DNA of 64,000 bases. Origin: CAZNSX01 sp964575845. GTDB lineage: Bacteria; UBA8248; CAZNSX01. Both the position numbers and the translations under genes were made by a program. Shown piece by piece: positions 49,010 to 58,162 of this stretch. Positions within the stretch are counted from its first letter, which is position 1; each line of letters opens with the position of its first letter. The DNA lies in contig CAZNSX010000003.1 of assembly GCA_964575845.1 (NCBI GenBank), positions 1-64,000 on the forward strand. The letters run 5' to 3'. Under the pieces are notes generated by a model. It saw nothing but the letters and a program-made list of their open reading frames with translations. It was not told the DNA's origin and did not search any database.

Positions 49010-49888
49010 ATGGGCCGAAGGCGCTTTCCGCCGTGGCTTATAAAGAAGATTCCGGCTCCTTCCTCCACCCACGGGGTGAGGCGTATTCTCAGGGAGCGGG
49101 CTTTGCATACTGTTTGCGAGGAGGCCCGCTGCCCCAACCTCTGGGAGTGCTTCGCGAGGCCCACGGCCACTTTCATGATCCTGGGTTCCATCTGTACGCG
49201 CAGCTGTGGCTTCTGCGCGGTGACCTCGGGCTCGCCCGTTGCGGCCGACCCCGCCGAGCCCAGGCATGTGGCCGAGGCCGCGGCCGAGATGGGATTGAAA
49301 CATGTGGTCATCACCTCGGTCACCCGCGACGACCTCCCCGATGGCGGAGCGGGGCAGTTCGCCGCGACCGTGAGGTCCGTGAAGGAGGTCCTTCCCGGGG
49401 CCACGGTGGAGGTGTTGACGCCGGATTTCGGGGGATCGCTTTCTTCCCTTGAAACCGTGTTGGAGGCAGGCCCTCATGTCTATAACCACAACCTGGAAAC
49501 GGTGCCGAGGCTCTACCCGAGGGTGAGGCCGGCCGCGGATTACCGTCGCTCGCTGGAGCTTCTCATCCGCGTATCGAGGCTTTCCCCGGGCATGCTCACT
49601 AAGTCGGGACTGATGGTGGGTCTCGGCGAGCGGGAAGATGAGGTTCTTGAGGTCATGCAGGACCTCAGGGCCGCGGGTTGCAGGCTGCTGACCATAGGGC
49701 AATATCTCCAGCCGACGCGGGAAAGCCTTTCCATCGTGGAGTTCGTCACTCCCGAGCGCTTTCAGTTCTTTCGGGCACGGGGTGAGGAGATGGGCTTTTC
49801 ACACGTGGCCTCGGGCCCCTTCGTGAGGAGCTCCTTCAATGCCGAGGAGTTCCTGAGAGAGAGCCATGCACGAGTTTCAGCGAATTGA
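49010..49888 (+). CDS. lipA: Lipoyl synthase
   Basis: A 292-residue radical SAM enzyme. The auxiliary cluster cysteines are C36, C41, C47 (CEEARCPNLWEC) and the SAM cluster cysteines C62, C66, C69 (CTRSCGFC). The C-terminal R-S-S motif that ligates the auxiliary cluster occurs in VRSSFNAEEF. It inserts two sulfurs into protein-bound octanoyl groups to make lipoate. It overlaps the aminotransferase gene by 23 bases, so translation may be coupled. Confidence 0.97.
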   Translation: MGRRRFPPWLIKKIPAPSSTHGVRRILRERALHTVCEEARCPNLWECFARPTATFMILGSICTRSCGFCAVTSGSPVAADPAEPRHVAEAAAEMGLKHVVITSVTRDDLPDGGAGQFAATVRSVKEVLPGATVEVLTPDFGGSLSSLETVLEAGPHVYNHNLETVPRLYPRVRPAADYRRSLELLIRVSRLSPGMLTKSGLMVGLGEREDEVLEVMQDLRAAGCRLLTIGQYLQPTRESLSIVEFVTPERFQFFRARGEEMGFSHVASGPFVRSSFNAEEFLRESHARVSAN

Positions 49889-51077
49889 ACGCCTCCCCCC
49901 CTATGTCTTCGCCATAGTTGATGAGCTCAAGCTGGAGGCCCGAAGGCGGGGCGAGGACATCATCGATTTCGGGATGGGAAACCCGGATCTCCCCACCGCC
50001 CCTCATATAGTAGAGAAGCTGAGGGAGGCGGCCCTGAACCCCCGCAACCACCGGTATTCCTCATCCCGCGGCATAACCAAACTGAGACACGCCATCGCTT
50101 CCTTGTACCACAGGAAGTTTTCCGTGGATATAGACCCCGAGAGCGAGGCCATAGTGACCATGGGGGTGAAGGAGGGCATAGCCCACCTGACCCTTGCCAT
50201 CATAAACGTCGGCGACCTTGTCATGGTCCCGAGCCCTACCTACCCCATTCACACTCATGGAGTGGCTCTGGCCAACGGAAACGTCATCCAGGTACCCCTG
50301 AGCAAGGGCGGAGATTTCTTCGATAACCTTCAGAGGGCTTTCACCCCCCTCTGGCCCAGGCCCAAGATCCTGCTCATGAGCTTCCCTCACAATCCCACGA
50401 CCCACTGTGTGGAGCTGGACTTCTTTGAGAAGGTTGTCGCTTTTGCGAAGCAGAACGGTCTCATCGTCATCCATGATTTCGCCTATGTGGACCTTGCCTT
50501 CGATGGGTACCGGCCTCCGAGCCTCCTTCAGGTTCCCGGCGCGAAGGAAGTGGGGGTTGAATTCTTCTCCATGAGCAAGTCCTATAACATGCCCGGCTGG
50601 CGCATAGGTTTTGCTTTGGGAAACTCCAGACTCATACACGCCCTCAGGCGTATAAAGAGTTATCTTGATTACGGCGTATATCAGCCCCTTCAGATAGCCG
50701 CCATAGTCGCCCTCAATGGCCCCCAGGACTGCGTTGAGAAAACACGGGAGACATACTGCCGCCGTCGCGACACCCTTTGCAACGGCCTGAACCGCATCGG
50801 GTGGCAGGTTGAGAAACCACGGGGAACCATGTTCCTCTGGGCGCCCATCCCCGAGGAGTTCAGGTCTATCGGCTCTCTGGAATTCAGTAAGCATCTCCTG
50901 AAAGAGGCCAAAGTGGCCGTATCGCCGGGAGTGGGTTTCGGCGAGCTGGGAGAGGGTTTTGTGCGGCTCGCCTTCGTGGAGAACGAGCACCGGACCCGCC
51001 AGGCCATAAGGGGGCTGAGGGTTGCCCTCTCGGGGAAGGTCCCTCTCCGGGCCCGAAGGGCTGCGGGAGGCTATTGA
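49866..51077 (+). CDS. Class I aminotransferase (AlaC/aspartate aminotransferase type)
   Basis: A 403-residue PLP aminotransferase. The PLP lysine lies in FFSMSKSYNMPGWRIGF. FGMGNPDLPTAPHIVEKL near the N-terminus and SFPHNPTT in the middle match the AlaC-like subfamily of alanine/aspartate aminotransferases. Directly upstream of hom, apgM and lysC, it may act in aspartate-family synthesis, for example making aspartate or diaminopimelate precursors. It begins within lipA, out of frame. The substrate is inferred only from context. Confidence 0.88.
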   Translation: MHEFQRIERLPPYVFAIVDELKLEARRRGEDIIDFGMGNPDLPTAPHIVEKLREAALNPRNHRYSSSRGITKLRHAIASLYHRKFSVDIDPESEAIVTMGVKEGIAHLTLAIINVGDLVMVPSPTYPIHTHGVALANGNVIQVPLSKGGDFFDNLQRAFTPLWPRPKILLMSFPHNPTTHCVELDFFEKVVAFAKQNGLIVIHDFAYVDLAFDGYRPPSLLQVPGAKEVGVEFFSMSKSYNMPGWRIGFALGNSRLIHALRRIKSYLDYGVYQPLQIAAIVALNGPQDCVEKTRETYCRRRDTLCNGLNRIGWQVEKPRGTMFLWAPIPEEFRSIGSLEFSKHLLKEAKVAVSPGVGFGELGEGFVRLAFVENEHRTRQAIRGLRVALSGKVPLRARRAAGGY

Positions 51078-51087
51078 GGAGAGGGGC

Positions 51088-52407
51088 ATGCGAAAGATCC
51101 GGGTTGGGCTCATAGGGCTTGGAACCGTGGGCGGGGCCGTAGCCGAGGTGCTGCTCAGGAGCTCCCAGCTCATCGAGGACCGGGTGGGAGCTCATGTGGT
51201 GCTGCACAGGGCGGCGGACCTGGACCTTGAGCGCGCGTGTGGCCTCGAATTAGAGCCCGAACTCCTCACCACCGATGCCCACGCGATCTTGCGCGACCCC
51301 CAGGTGAATATCGTTGTGGAGCTAATAGGGGGAATAGAGCCAGCCCGAGAGTATATCCTTCAGGCCATAAGGGGCGGGAAATCTGTTGTCACGGCCAATA
51401 AGGCACTCCTTGCGGAGAGAGGGGAGGAGCTCTTCAGGGCGGCCTCTGAGGCGGGCGTTGACCTCGGTTTTGAGGCCAGCGTGGGTGGGGGAATCCCCAT
51501 AATAAGGGCCCTGCGCGAGGGCTTCGCCGCCAACCGGATAAAGCTCCTCTACGGAATAGTGAACGGCACGAGCAACTACATCCTGAGCAAGATGACAGAT
51601 GAAGGGAGGGCGTTTCAGGATGTCTTGAAGGAGGCTCAGGAGAGGGGTTACGCCGAGGCAGACCCCTCCCTTGATGTGGATGGCATCGACTCCGCCCATA
51701 AGGTCGTCATCCTGAGCTCGCTTTCCTTCGGGACGATGGTGAGGCTTGAGGACGTGCTGACCGAGGGCATCCGACACATTACGCCTCTTGATATCGCCTT
51801 TGCCCGGGAGCTGGGCTATCGGATAAAGCTCCTGGGCATAGCCAAAAGGGTGGACGAAGCTCTCGAGGTGAGGGTTCACGCTACCATGCTCCCCGAAAGC
51901 AATCCCATGAGCCAGGTGAAGGGAGTCTATAACGCCATCTACGTTGATGGCGACCGGGTCGACCCCAACATGTTCGTGGGAAAAGGCGCAGGCGGCATGC
52001 CCACCGCGAGCGCTGTGGTGGGCGACATAATCGAGCTTTCCCGAAATCTCCTCAGGGAGGCCTCGGGCCGTGTTCCTCCCGCCTCTTGTCTCATGAAGAA
52101 CCTGAAAGACATAACCGTCCTTGAGGCCGGAAGGATAACCTCCTGCTATTATCTGCGCTTCTCGGCCCTTGACCAGCCCGGCGTGCTCTCAAAGATCTCA
52201 GGCGTGCTGGGGGGACACGACATCAGCATTGCGGCAGTGATCCAGCACGGGAGGGCCGATGAAGGGTCCTTCGTGCCTTTGGTCATGACCACCCATGAGG
52301 CTAGGGAGGAGAACGTCAAGAGCGCCCTCAGGGAGATAGATGTGCTGGACATCATAGGCGAGCCCACCGTGCTCATCCGTGTGGAGAGCAGTGAAGGGCT
52401 AACCTGA
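51088..52407 (+). CDS. hom: Homoserine dehydrogenase with C-terminal ACT domain
   Basis: ATG 51088 follows GAGGAGAGGGG and begins directly with the NAD(P) loop (KIRVGLIGLGTVGGAVAEVL), giving 439 residues. The catalytic GTSNYIL (GIVNGTSNYILSKM) and the substrate motif GYAEADPSLDVDGIDSAHK are clear. An ACT domain (about 350-439; LDQPGVLSKISGVLGGHDIS) should mediate feedback inhibition by threonine. It reduces aspartate semialdehyde to homoserine. It is one of a set with apgM and lysC. Confidence 0.96.
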   Translation: MRKIRVGLIGLGTVGGAVAEVLLRSSQLIEDRVGAHVVLHRAADLDLERACGLELEPELLTTDAHAILRDPQVNIVVELIGGIEPAREYILQAIRGGKSVVTANKALLAERGEELFRAASEAGVDLGFEASVGGGIPIIRALREGFAANRIKLLYGIVNGTSNYILSKMTDEGRAFQDVLKEAQERGYAEADPSLDVDGIDSAHKVVILSSLSFGTMVRLEDVLTEGIRHITPLDIAFARELGYRIKLLGIAKRVDEALEVRVHATMLPESNPMSQVKGVYNAIYVDGDRVDPNMFVGKGAGGMPTASAVVGDIIELSRNLLREASGRVPPASCLMKNLKDITVLEAGRITSCYYLRFSALDQPGVLSKISGVLGGHDISIAAVIQHGRADEGSFVPLVMTTHEAREENVKSALREIDVLDIIGEPTVLIRVESSEGLT

Positions 52408-52493
52408 GAGCCCTCCCGGGAGGGGTTCCGCTGTATCGCCATTTGCCGGGGTCTTTTGATCAACATGGAAAACCGAGGGGGTAAAAGGTTCAC

Positions 52494-53720
52494 TTGCGCT
52501 ATCTGGTTCTCATAGGAGACGGCATGGCCGATGAGCCCGTGCCCGAGGTGGGGGGAGCTACTCCCCTTGAGGCGGCCGCAACCCCCAACATGGACACTCT
52601 GGCGCGGGAGGGTATGACAGGAGGTTATCGGGCCATACCCCAGGGGATGCCCGCGGGAAGCGATGTGGCCATATTGAGCATCCTGGGTTACAGTCCACAA
52701 GAAGAGGGCTTGAGCCGGGGACCTCTGGAGGCTCTTGGTCTTGGGCTGGAGCAGGGGGAAGGGGAACTCGCCTTCAGGGCAAATCTCGTCTGCCTCTGCC
52801 CCGCCCCCTCGGGCCTCGTCATGATGGACCACACGGGAGGGGGCCTCAGGGATGAGGAGGGAGCTTCCCTGTTCGGCGCCATTTCCGGGGAGCTGGAGGC
52901 TCAAGGGGAGGAGGGATTGAGGCTCCATCACGGGGGCTCATATCGTGGCCTTCTTTTCTGGAGGGCTGGGGTAGAAGTTCCCCCCGAGGCCCAAGGCTGT
53001 AGTCCGCCCCATGACATACTGGGAATGGATATTTTAAAGCACCTCCCCCCCCTCTCCTGGGGGAGACGCCTCCTCCGCCTGATAACCGATGGCCAGCTCC
53101 TCCTCAAAGAGCACCCCTTGAACCGGGAGCGCACGGAAAGGGGAGAGCTACCGGCCAACAGCCCCTGGTTCTGGGGCGGCGGGAGGAGTAAAGAGCTCAG
53201 GGCTTTTAAGCAAAAATGGGGAGTGGATGGAGCCCTAGTGGCCGCGGTGCCTCTGGTCAAGGGGCTTGGAAAGGCCGCGGGCCTTGAGGTTCTCTCGCCG
53301 CCCGGCACGACGGGCAGGGCGGATTCTTCCCTTAAGGCAAAGCGTGAGGCTGCTCTTGAGGCCATGAGAGAGGAGGAGCTCGTTATAGTCCATGTGGCGG
53401 CCGCGGATGAGGAGTCCCATGAGGGGGACTTAGAGGGGAAGCTCTCGGCCATCGAGGCCTTTGATAGGGAGCTGGTGGGGCCTCTCATGGAGGCCCTACC
53501 CGAGGATTTCAGGTTGCTTCTCTTAACAGACCACCCGACACTTTTGAGCACCAGAACCCATGACCCCTCCCCCGTCCCCTTTGCTCTTTACCCCGCGCCG
53601 GGAGGACGCTCCCTCTTGGGCCACTTCAGGAAAAGGGACGGCTTCAGTGAAAAGCTCACACTCAAAGGCTCCCTGCTTGAAGGAGAAGCCCTCATGGCAA
53701 GACTTCTAAACACAAACTGA
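52494..53720 (+). CDS. apgM: Cofactor-independent phosphoglycerate mutase family protein (possible homoserine kinase analogue)
   Basis: A 408-residue ApgM-type phosphotransferase starting at TTG 52494. The N-terminal metal motif D9-G-M is in LVLIGDGMADEP, PAGSDVAILSILGY holds the likely catalytic residue, and HVAAADEESHEGD and LLTDHPT are the other metal-binding segments. Members of this family located between hom and lysC have been proposed to serve as the missing homoserine kinase, because no thrB is seen there. Whether it does so here is untested. It begins 86 bases after hom, whose end carries a palindrome at 52411-52424. Confidence 0.88.
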   Translation: MRYLVLIGDGMADEPVPEVGGATPLEAAATPNMDTLAREGMTGGYRAIPQGMPAGSDVAILSILGYSPQEEGLSRGPLEALGLGLEQGEGELAFRANLVCLCPAPSGLVMMDHTGGGLRDEEGASLFGAISGELEAQGEEGLRLHHGGSYRGLLFWRAGVEVPPEAQGCSPPHDILGMDILKHLPPLSWGRRLLRLITDGQLLLKEHPLNRERTERGELPANSPWFWGGGRSKELRAFKQKWGVDGALVAAVPLVKGLGKAAGLEVLSPPGTTGRADSSLKAKREAALEAMREEELVIVHVAAADEESHEGDLEGKLSAIEAFDRELVGPLMEALPEDFRLLLLTDHPTLLSTRTHDPSPVPFALYPAPGGRSLLGHFRKRDGFSEKLTLKGSLLEGEALMARLLNTN

Positions 53721-53730
53721 GGTGGGGACT

Positions 53731-54948
53731 GTGGCACTAATAGTTCAAAAATATGGAGGAACTTCTGTCAGGGACCTCTCCAGGATTCGGGCGGTGGCCG
53801 AAAAGATAGCGAAGGCCCGAGATGAGGGGCATGACCTGGTCGTAGTGGTCTCGGCTATGGCGGGTGAGACGGACAAGCTCCTTGAGCTCGCCCATGCCCT
53901 GACGCCGACCCCGGAAGAGAGGGAGGTGGACATGCTCCTATCCTCGGGCGAGCGAGTGACCTCCTCCCTCATGGCGATTGCCCTCCAGGCTAAGGGCTAC
54001 CCCGCCATCGCCCTTACGGGCCGGCAGGTGGGGATCATCACCGATACGGCTCACACTACAGCCAGGGTGAAGAAGATAACGGCCGAAAAGGTGAGAGATG
54101 CCCTTTCCGAGGGGAAGGTTGCAGTAGTTGCGGGCTTTCAGGGGATCTCTGAGAAGGGCGAGGTGACGACCCTGGGCAGGGGAGGCTCTGACCTCACGGC
54201 CGTGGCCATAGCCGCAGCCCTCAAGGCCGATAGATGCGAAATTTACACCGATGTGGACGGCGTTTACACGGCAGACCCCAACGTGGTCCCCAAGGCGAAG
54301 CGCCTTGATAACATCAGCTACGATGAAATGATGGAGATGGCGAGTCTCGGCGCCAAGGTGCTCCATACGAGGTCTGTGGAGCTGGCAAGAAAATATGAGG
54401 TGCCTCTGGTGGTGCTCTCGTCCTTCACGGAAGGGGGTGGGACCTTGGTAGTGAGAGAAGAACCCGATATGGAAGCCATAGTTGTTTCTTCTGTCAATTG
54501 CGACCTCAAGCATGCCAGGCTCACCATCCAGGGTGTTCCCGACCGGCCGGGCGTCGCGGCCGAGATCTTCAGGGACCTCTCCGATGCCAATATCAACCTG
54601 GACATGATCGTCCAGAATGTGAGCGAAGAGTGGCTCACCGATATCTCCCTCACCCTTCCCAAGGCGTCTCTCGCGCGGGCGGAGGAGCTCTTCAGGAGGA
54701 TATGCAGCGAGATAGGGGCCAGGGACGTCTCGATCGATGAGGATATCGCCAAGGTCTCCATAGTGGGCCTGGGGATGAAGAGCCACGCCGGAGTTGCAAC
54801 CAGAATGTTTGAGACACTCGCGGCTGAGGGCATAAACATCATGATGATAAGCACCTCAGAGATATCTGTGGCCTGCGTGGTCGAGGCCAAATACGCGGAG
54901 CTTGCTGTCCGGACGCTTCACAAGGCCTTTGGCCTCGAGGAGGAATAA
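53731..54948 (+). CDS. lysC: Aspartate kinase
   Basis: GTG 53731 gives 405 residues beginning ALIVQKYGGTSV, the typical start, with GAGGTGG just upstream; a GTG nine bases earlier is in frame. The kinase domain has the FAGFQGISEKGE-type loop (VVAGFQGISEKG) and GRGGSDLTAVAIAAAL. Two ACT domains follow (about 265-405), used for lysine or threonine feedback. It makes aspartyl phosphate, the first step to lysine, threonine and methionine. It ends the hom-apgM-lysC set. Confidence 0.96.
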   Translation: MALIVQKYGGTSVRDLSRIRAVAEKIAKARDEGHDLVVVVSAMAGETDKLLELAHALTPTPEEREVDMLLSSGERVTSSLMAIALQAKGYPAIALTGRQVGIITDTAHTTARVKKITAEKVRDALSEGKVAVVAGFQGISEKGEVTTLGRGGSDLTAVAIAAALKADRCEIYTDVDGVYTADPNVVPKAKRLDNISYDEMMEMASLGAKVLHTRSVELARKYEVPLVVLSSFTEGGGTLVVREEPDMEAIVVSSVNCDLKHARLTIQGVPDRPGVAAEIFRDLSDANINLDMIVQNVSEEWLTDISLTLPKASLARAEELFRRICSEIGARDVSIDEDIAKVSIVGLGMKSHAGVATRMFETLAAEGINIMMISTSEISVACVVEAKYAELAVRTLHKAFGLEEE

Positions 54949-54953
54949 GTATT

Positions 54954-55856
54954 TTGAAGAGGGAGAAAGCCGGGACCTTTCAGGGGGTTATCCTTAGACT
55001 TCAGGAGTTCTGGGCGGACGAGGGGTGCATCATCCAGCAGCCCTACGACCTCGAGGTCGGGGCCGGGACAATGAACCCGGCCACTTTCTTAAGGGTGCTG
55101 GGGCCCGAGCCCTGGCGGGTCGCCTATGTGGAGCCATCCAGAAGGCCCACCGACGGCCGGTACGGGGAGAACCCGAACCGCCTCCATCAGCACTACCAGT
55201 TTCAGGTCATATTAAAGCCTTCTCCCCTCGAGGTTCAGGAAATCTACCTGAATAGCCTCCGCCGCCTGGGCATCGAGCCACTGGAGCACGATATCCGCTT
55301 CGTGGAGGATGATTGGGAATCCCCCAACCTGGGCGCCTGGGGTCTGGGGTGGGAAGTGTGGCTCGATGGGATGGAGATAACCCAGTTCACCTACTTCCAG
55401 CAGGCGGGGGGGCTCGACCTTAGGCCCGTCTCTGTAGAGCTCACCTATGGGCTCGAGCGCATCTCTATGTACCTGCAGGGGGTGGAGAACGTTTTCGATA
55501 TCAGGTGGGCGGAAGGGGTCAAATATGGCGAAGTTCACCACAGGAGTGAAGTGGAATTCAGCCGCTATAGCTTCGATGAAGCCGATGTAAAGATGCATCT
55601 CAAACTTTTTGAGATGTATGAGGCCGAAGGAGAGAGGCTCCTCGGGCAGGAGCTCATCCTCCCGGCCTACGACTGTTGCCTCAAGTGCTCCCACATCTTC
55701 AACATACTGGATGCCCGGGGCGCCATAAGCGTGAGGGAGAGGACGAGCTATATCGGGAGGATAAGGCGCCTCGCCCGGGGGGTTGCCGAAGGCTACCTTA
55801 AGCAGAGGGAGGCCATGGGCTGGCCTCTGCTCAAGAAAGAAGAGAGGGTTGCCTGA
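54954..55856 (+). CDS. glyQ: Glycyl-tRNA synthetase, alpha subunit
   Basis: A 300-residue alpha subunit starting at TTG 54954, immediately after lysC. Signatures are LQEFWADEGCIIQQPYD, AGTMNPATFLRVLG and the catalytic GWEVWLDGMEITQFTYFQQ. The alpha2-beta2 form is restricted to bacteria and is one of the grounds for calling the organism a bacterium. It activates glycine; the beta subunit gene follows after a 143 bp spacer. Confidence 0.97.
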   Translation: MKREKAGTFQGVILRLQEFWADEGCIIQQPYDLEVGAGTMNPATFLRVLGPEPWRVAYVEPSRRPTDGRYGENPNRLHQHYQFQVILKPSPLEVQEIYLNSLRRLGIEPLEHDIRFVEDDWESPNLGAWGLGWEVWLDGMEITQFTYFQQAGGLDLRPVSVELTYGLERISMYLQGVENVFDIRWAEGVKYGEVHHRSEVEFSRYSFDEADVKMHLKLFEMYEAEGERLLGQELILPAYDCCLKCSHIFNILDARGAISVRERTSYIGRIRRLARGVAEGYLKQREAMGWPLLKKEERVA

Positions 55857-55999
55857 GATAGCGGCCCTTGATGAAACTTTAGAGACGGCATCAATGCGGC
55901 CCGCGGGCAGGATCATCCCGCCCCTATTAATCTTTTCTGAAGGATAAAGCAGAGACCAAGAAGTTCATTTAGGGGAGATTCTCAAGTGAGCCTAAACCC

Positions 56000-58111
56000 A
56001 TGAAAGAACTCCTATTTGAGATAGGCACAGAAGAGATTCCCTCCAACTTCCTCTCAGGCCTCATCCGTGGGCTGGAGGAGCTAGCGGGGAGGCTCCTCAC
56101 CGAGGGCCGCCTCGGGTTCAAGGGGTTGAGAACCCTGGGTGCCCCCCGCCGCCTGGTGCTCCATGTTGAAGAGCTCGCCGAGGCTCAAGAGCCCCTCATA
56201 ACAAAGGTCTTCGGGCCAGCGGAAAGGGTCGCCTTCAAGGAGGGAAGGCCCACCCGTGCAGCGGAAGGCTTTGCCCGCGGCCAGGGCGTCTCCCTTGAAA
56301 AGCTGAAGATAGAGGAAACCGAGCGGGGGAGATACCTTTTTGTCGAGCGGCGGGAGGAGGGAAAAGAGACGGGGGAATTCTTAAAGGAGCTCTTGCCGAG
56401 GCTCGTGAGGGAGCTTCCCTCGCCCAAGAGCATGCGCTGGGGTGAGGGGGAGCTCAGGTTTGTGCGGCCCATCCACTGGTTCGCCTGTGTTTTCGGGAGT
56501 AAGGTCATCGAGTTTGAGCTCGGGGGGATAAAGAGCTCCGGCTCTAGCCGGGGCCATAGGTTTCTCTCGCCGGGTGTCTTTTCTTTCAAGAATTTCAGAG
56601 ACTACCTTCAGAAGGCGGGGGAGTGCTTTGTGATGGTAGAGCCCGAGGAGCGGAGGGCCCGGATAGCGGAGCTCATAGAGGAGAAGGCGAGCGAGCTCGG
56701 CGGTGAAGCCTTAGAGGACCCTGAGCTTCTTGAGACCGTTACAAACCTTGTCGAGTGGCCAGTCGCGGTCGCTGGCTCCTTTGACTCCAAGTTTCTCTCA
56801 CTCCCGAAAGAAGTCCTCATCTCCTCCCTTCGGGACCATCAGAGGTGCTTCTCCGTCGTTGGCCCTGGTGGAAAGCTCCTCGCCCATTTCATTTCCATCT
56901 CGAACACCTCACCTCAGGATGAGGCCGTCGTGCGGGCGGGAAACGAGAGGGTAGTCAGGGCCCGTCTTGCCGATGCCGATTTCTTCTTCCATGAGGACCT
57001 GAAGCACCCGCTTGAGCATTTTCGGGAGGCCCTCAAGGGCGTTATCTTTCAGGCCGACCTCGGCACCTCCTTTGAGAAGGCGGAGAGGATAGAGCGCCTG
57101 GCCCTTTTCCTTGCGGAGAAACTCCATGCCGGAGACGGTGAGGTATTCTCCATGACCCGCCGGGCGGCCCAGCTTTGCAAGGCGGACCTCACCACCCACA
57201 TGGTCGGGGAATTTCCGGAACTCCAAGGGGTCATGGGAAGGGAGTACGCGAGGCTCCAGGGAGAGGGGGAGGAAGTGGCGAGGGCTATCTGGGAGCATTA
57301 CCTTCCCCGCTCGGCCGAAGATGAATTCCCGGGCAGAGGACCGGGAGCGCTCATCGGGATGGCCGACAGACTGGACACCATAGCGGGCTATGTAGGGTTA
57401 GGCATAACCCCCACGGGGAGCGAAGACCCCTTTGGCCTGAGGCGCTCTGCCCGAGCCCTTCTCGGCACCCTCAGGGTGAATGGCTATCGGGTGGAACTCC
57501 ACACTCTCGCGGGGGAGGCTCTCCGGCTCCTTCAGGGGAAGGTGCCCAGGAGCGGGGAGGAGGTTCAGGCGCAGATACTGGATTTTCTGAGAACTCGTCT
57601 CCACCACCTCTTCCTCGGCGAGGGCTACCGCTATGACCTTGTGGATGCCGTCCTCTCCGCCCGCTTCGAAGACGTAGTGGAGGCCGAGGGTCGCCTCAGG
57701 GCCCTATCCGGCCTCTCCCGGGAGGAGGGGTTTGAGGCTCTCACCACCACCTTCAAGCGGGTCGTCAACATCATCCACCAGTCGGGAGTGCTGAGCAAGG
57801 ACGATTTCAGGGGTACTCTCTTACTCTCATTCCCTGTCGAGTCCTCCCTCTTCTCAGAGCCCACCGAGAGGGAGCTCTTCGGCCTTGTAGAGGAAAGCCG
57901 GGGGGATATCGAGGAGAGCTTCGCTCGGGAGAGCTGGGAGGAGGCGCTGGGTAGGGTTGCGGGATTGAGAAAAACGGTTGATAAATTCTTTGACGACGTG
58001 CTAGTTATGGCTCCCGAGGAAAGGGTGAAGGAAAATCGTCTGAATCTTCTCGCCACAATTGGGGCGTTTTTTACCCGGATTGCCGATTTCTCCAAGATAG
58101 TTTCTGGCTGA
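56000..58111 (+). CDS. glyS: Glycyl-tRNA synthetase, beta subunit
   Basis: A 703-residue beta subunit, the usual size. It opens with KELLFEIGTEEIPSNFL and shows GAPRRLVLHVEELAE, the HD-like region (LCKADLTTHMVGEFPELQG) and GIADRLDTIAGYVGLG-type motif (MADRLDTIAGYVGLG), ending in the DALR anticodon-binding domain. It binds tRNA-Gly together with GlyQ. The ribosome-binding site lies rather far from the ATG, so a coupled start is possible. It precedes ppdK by 45 bases. Confidence 0.97.
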   Translation: MKELLFEIGTEEIPSNFLSGLIRGLEELAGRLLTEGRLGFKGLRTLGAPRRLVLHVEELAEAQEPLITKVFGPAERVAFKEGRPTRAAEGFARGQGVSLEKLKIEETERGRYLFVERREEGKETGEFLKELLPRLVRELPSPKSMRWGEGELRFVRPIHWFACVFGSKVIEFELGGIKSSGSSRGHRFLSPGVFSFKNFRDYLQKAGECFVMVEPEERRARIAELIEEKASELGGEALEDPELLETVTNLVEWPVAVAGSFDSKFLSLPKEVLISSLRDHQRCFSVVGPGGKLLAHFISISNTSPQDEAVVRAGNERVVRARLADADFFFHEDLKHPLEHFREALKGVIFQADLGTSFEKAERIERLALFLAEKLHAGDGEVFSMTRRAAQLCKADLTTHMVGEFPELQGVMGREYARLQGEGEEVARAIWEHYLPRSAEDEFPGRGPGALIGMADRLDTIAGYVGLGITPTGSEDPFGLRRSARALLGTLRVNGYRVELHTLAGEALRLLQGKVPRSGEEVQAQILDFLRTRLHHLFLGEGYRYDLVDAVLSARFEDVVEAEGRLRALSGLSREEGFEALTTTFKRVVNIIHQSGVLSKDDFRGTLLLSFPVESSLFSEPTERELFGLVEESRGDIEESFARESWEEALGRVAGLRKTVDKFFDDVLVMAPEERVKENRLNLLATIGAFFTRIADFSKIVSG

Positions 58112-58162
58112 GAGGATTTTTTCTGGATACAACCTTTTCTTCTTTCCTCAGGGGAGATGTTC

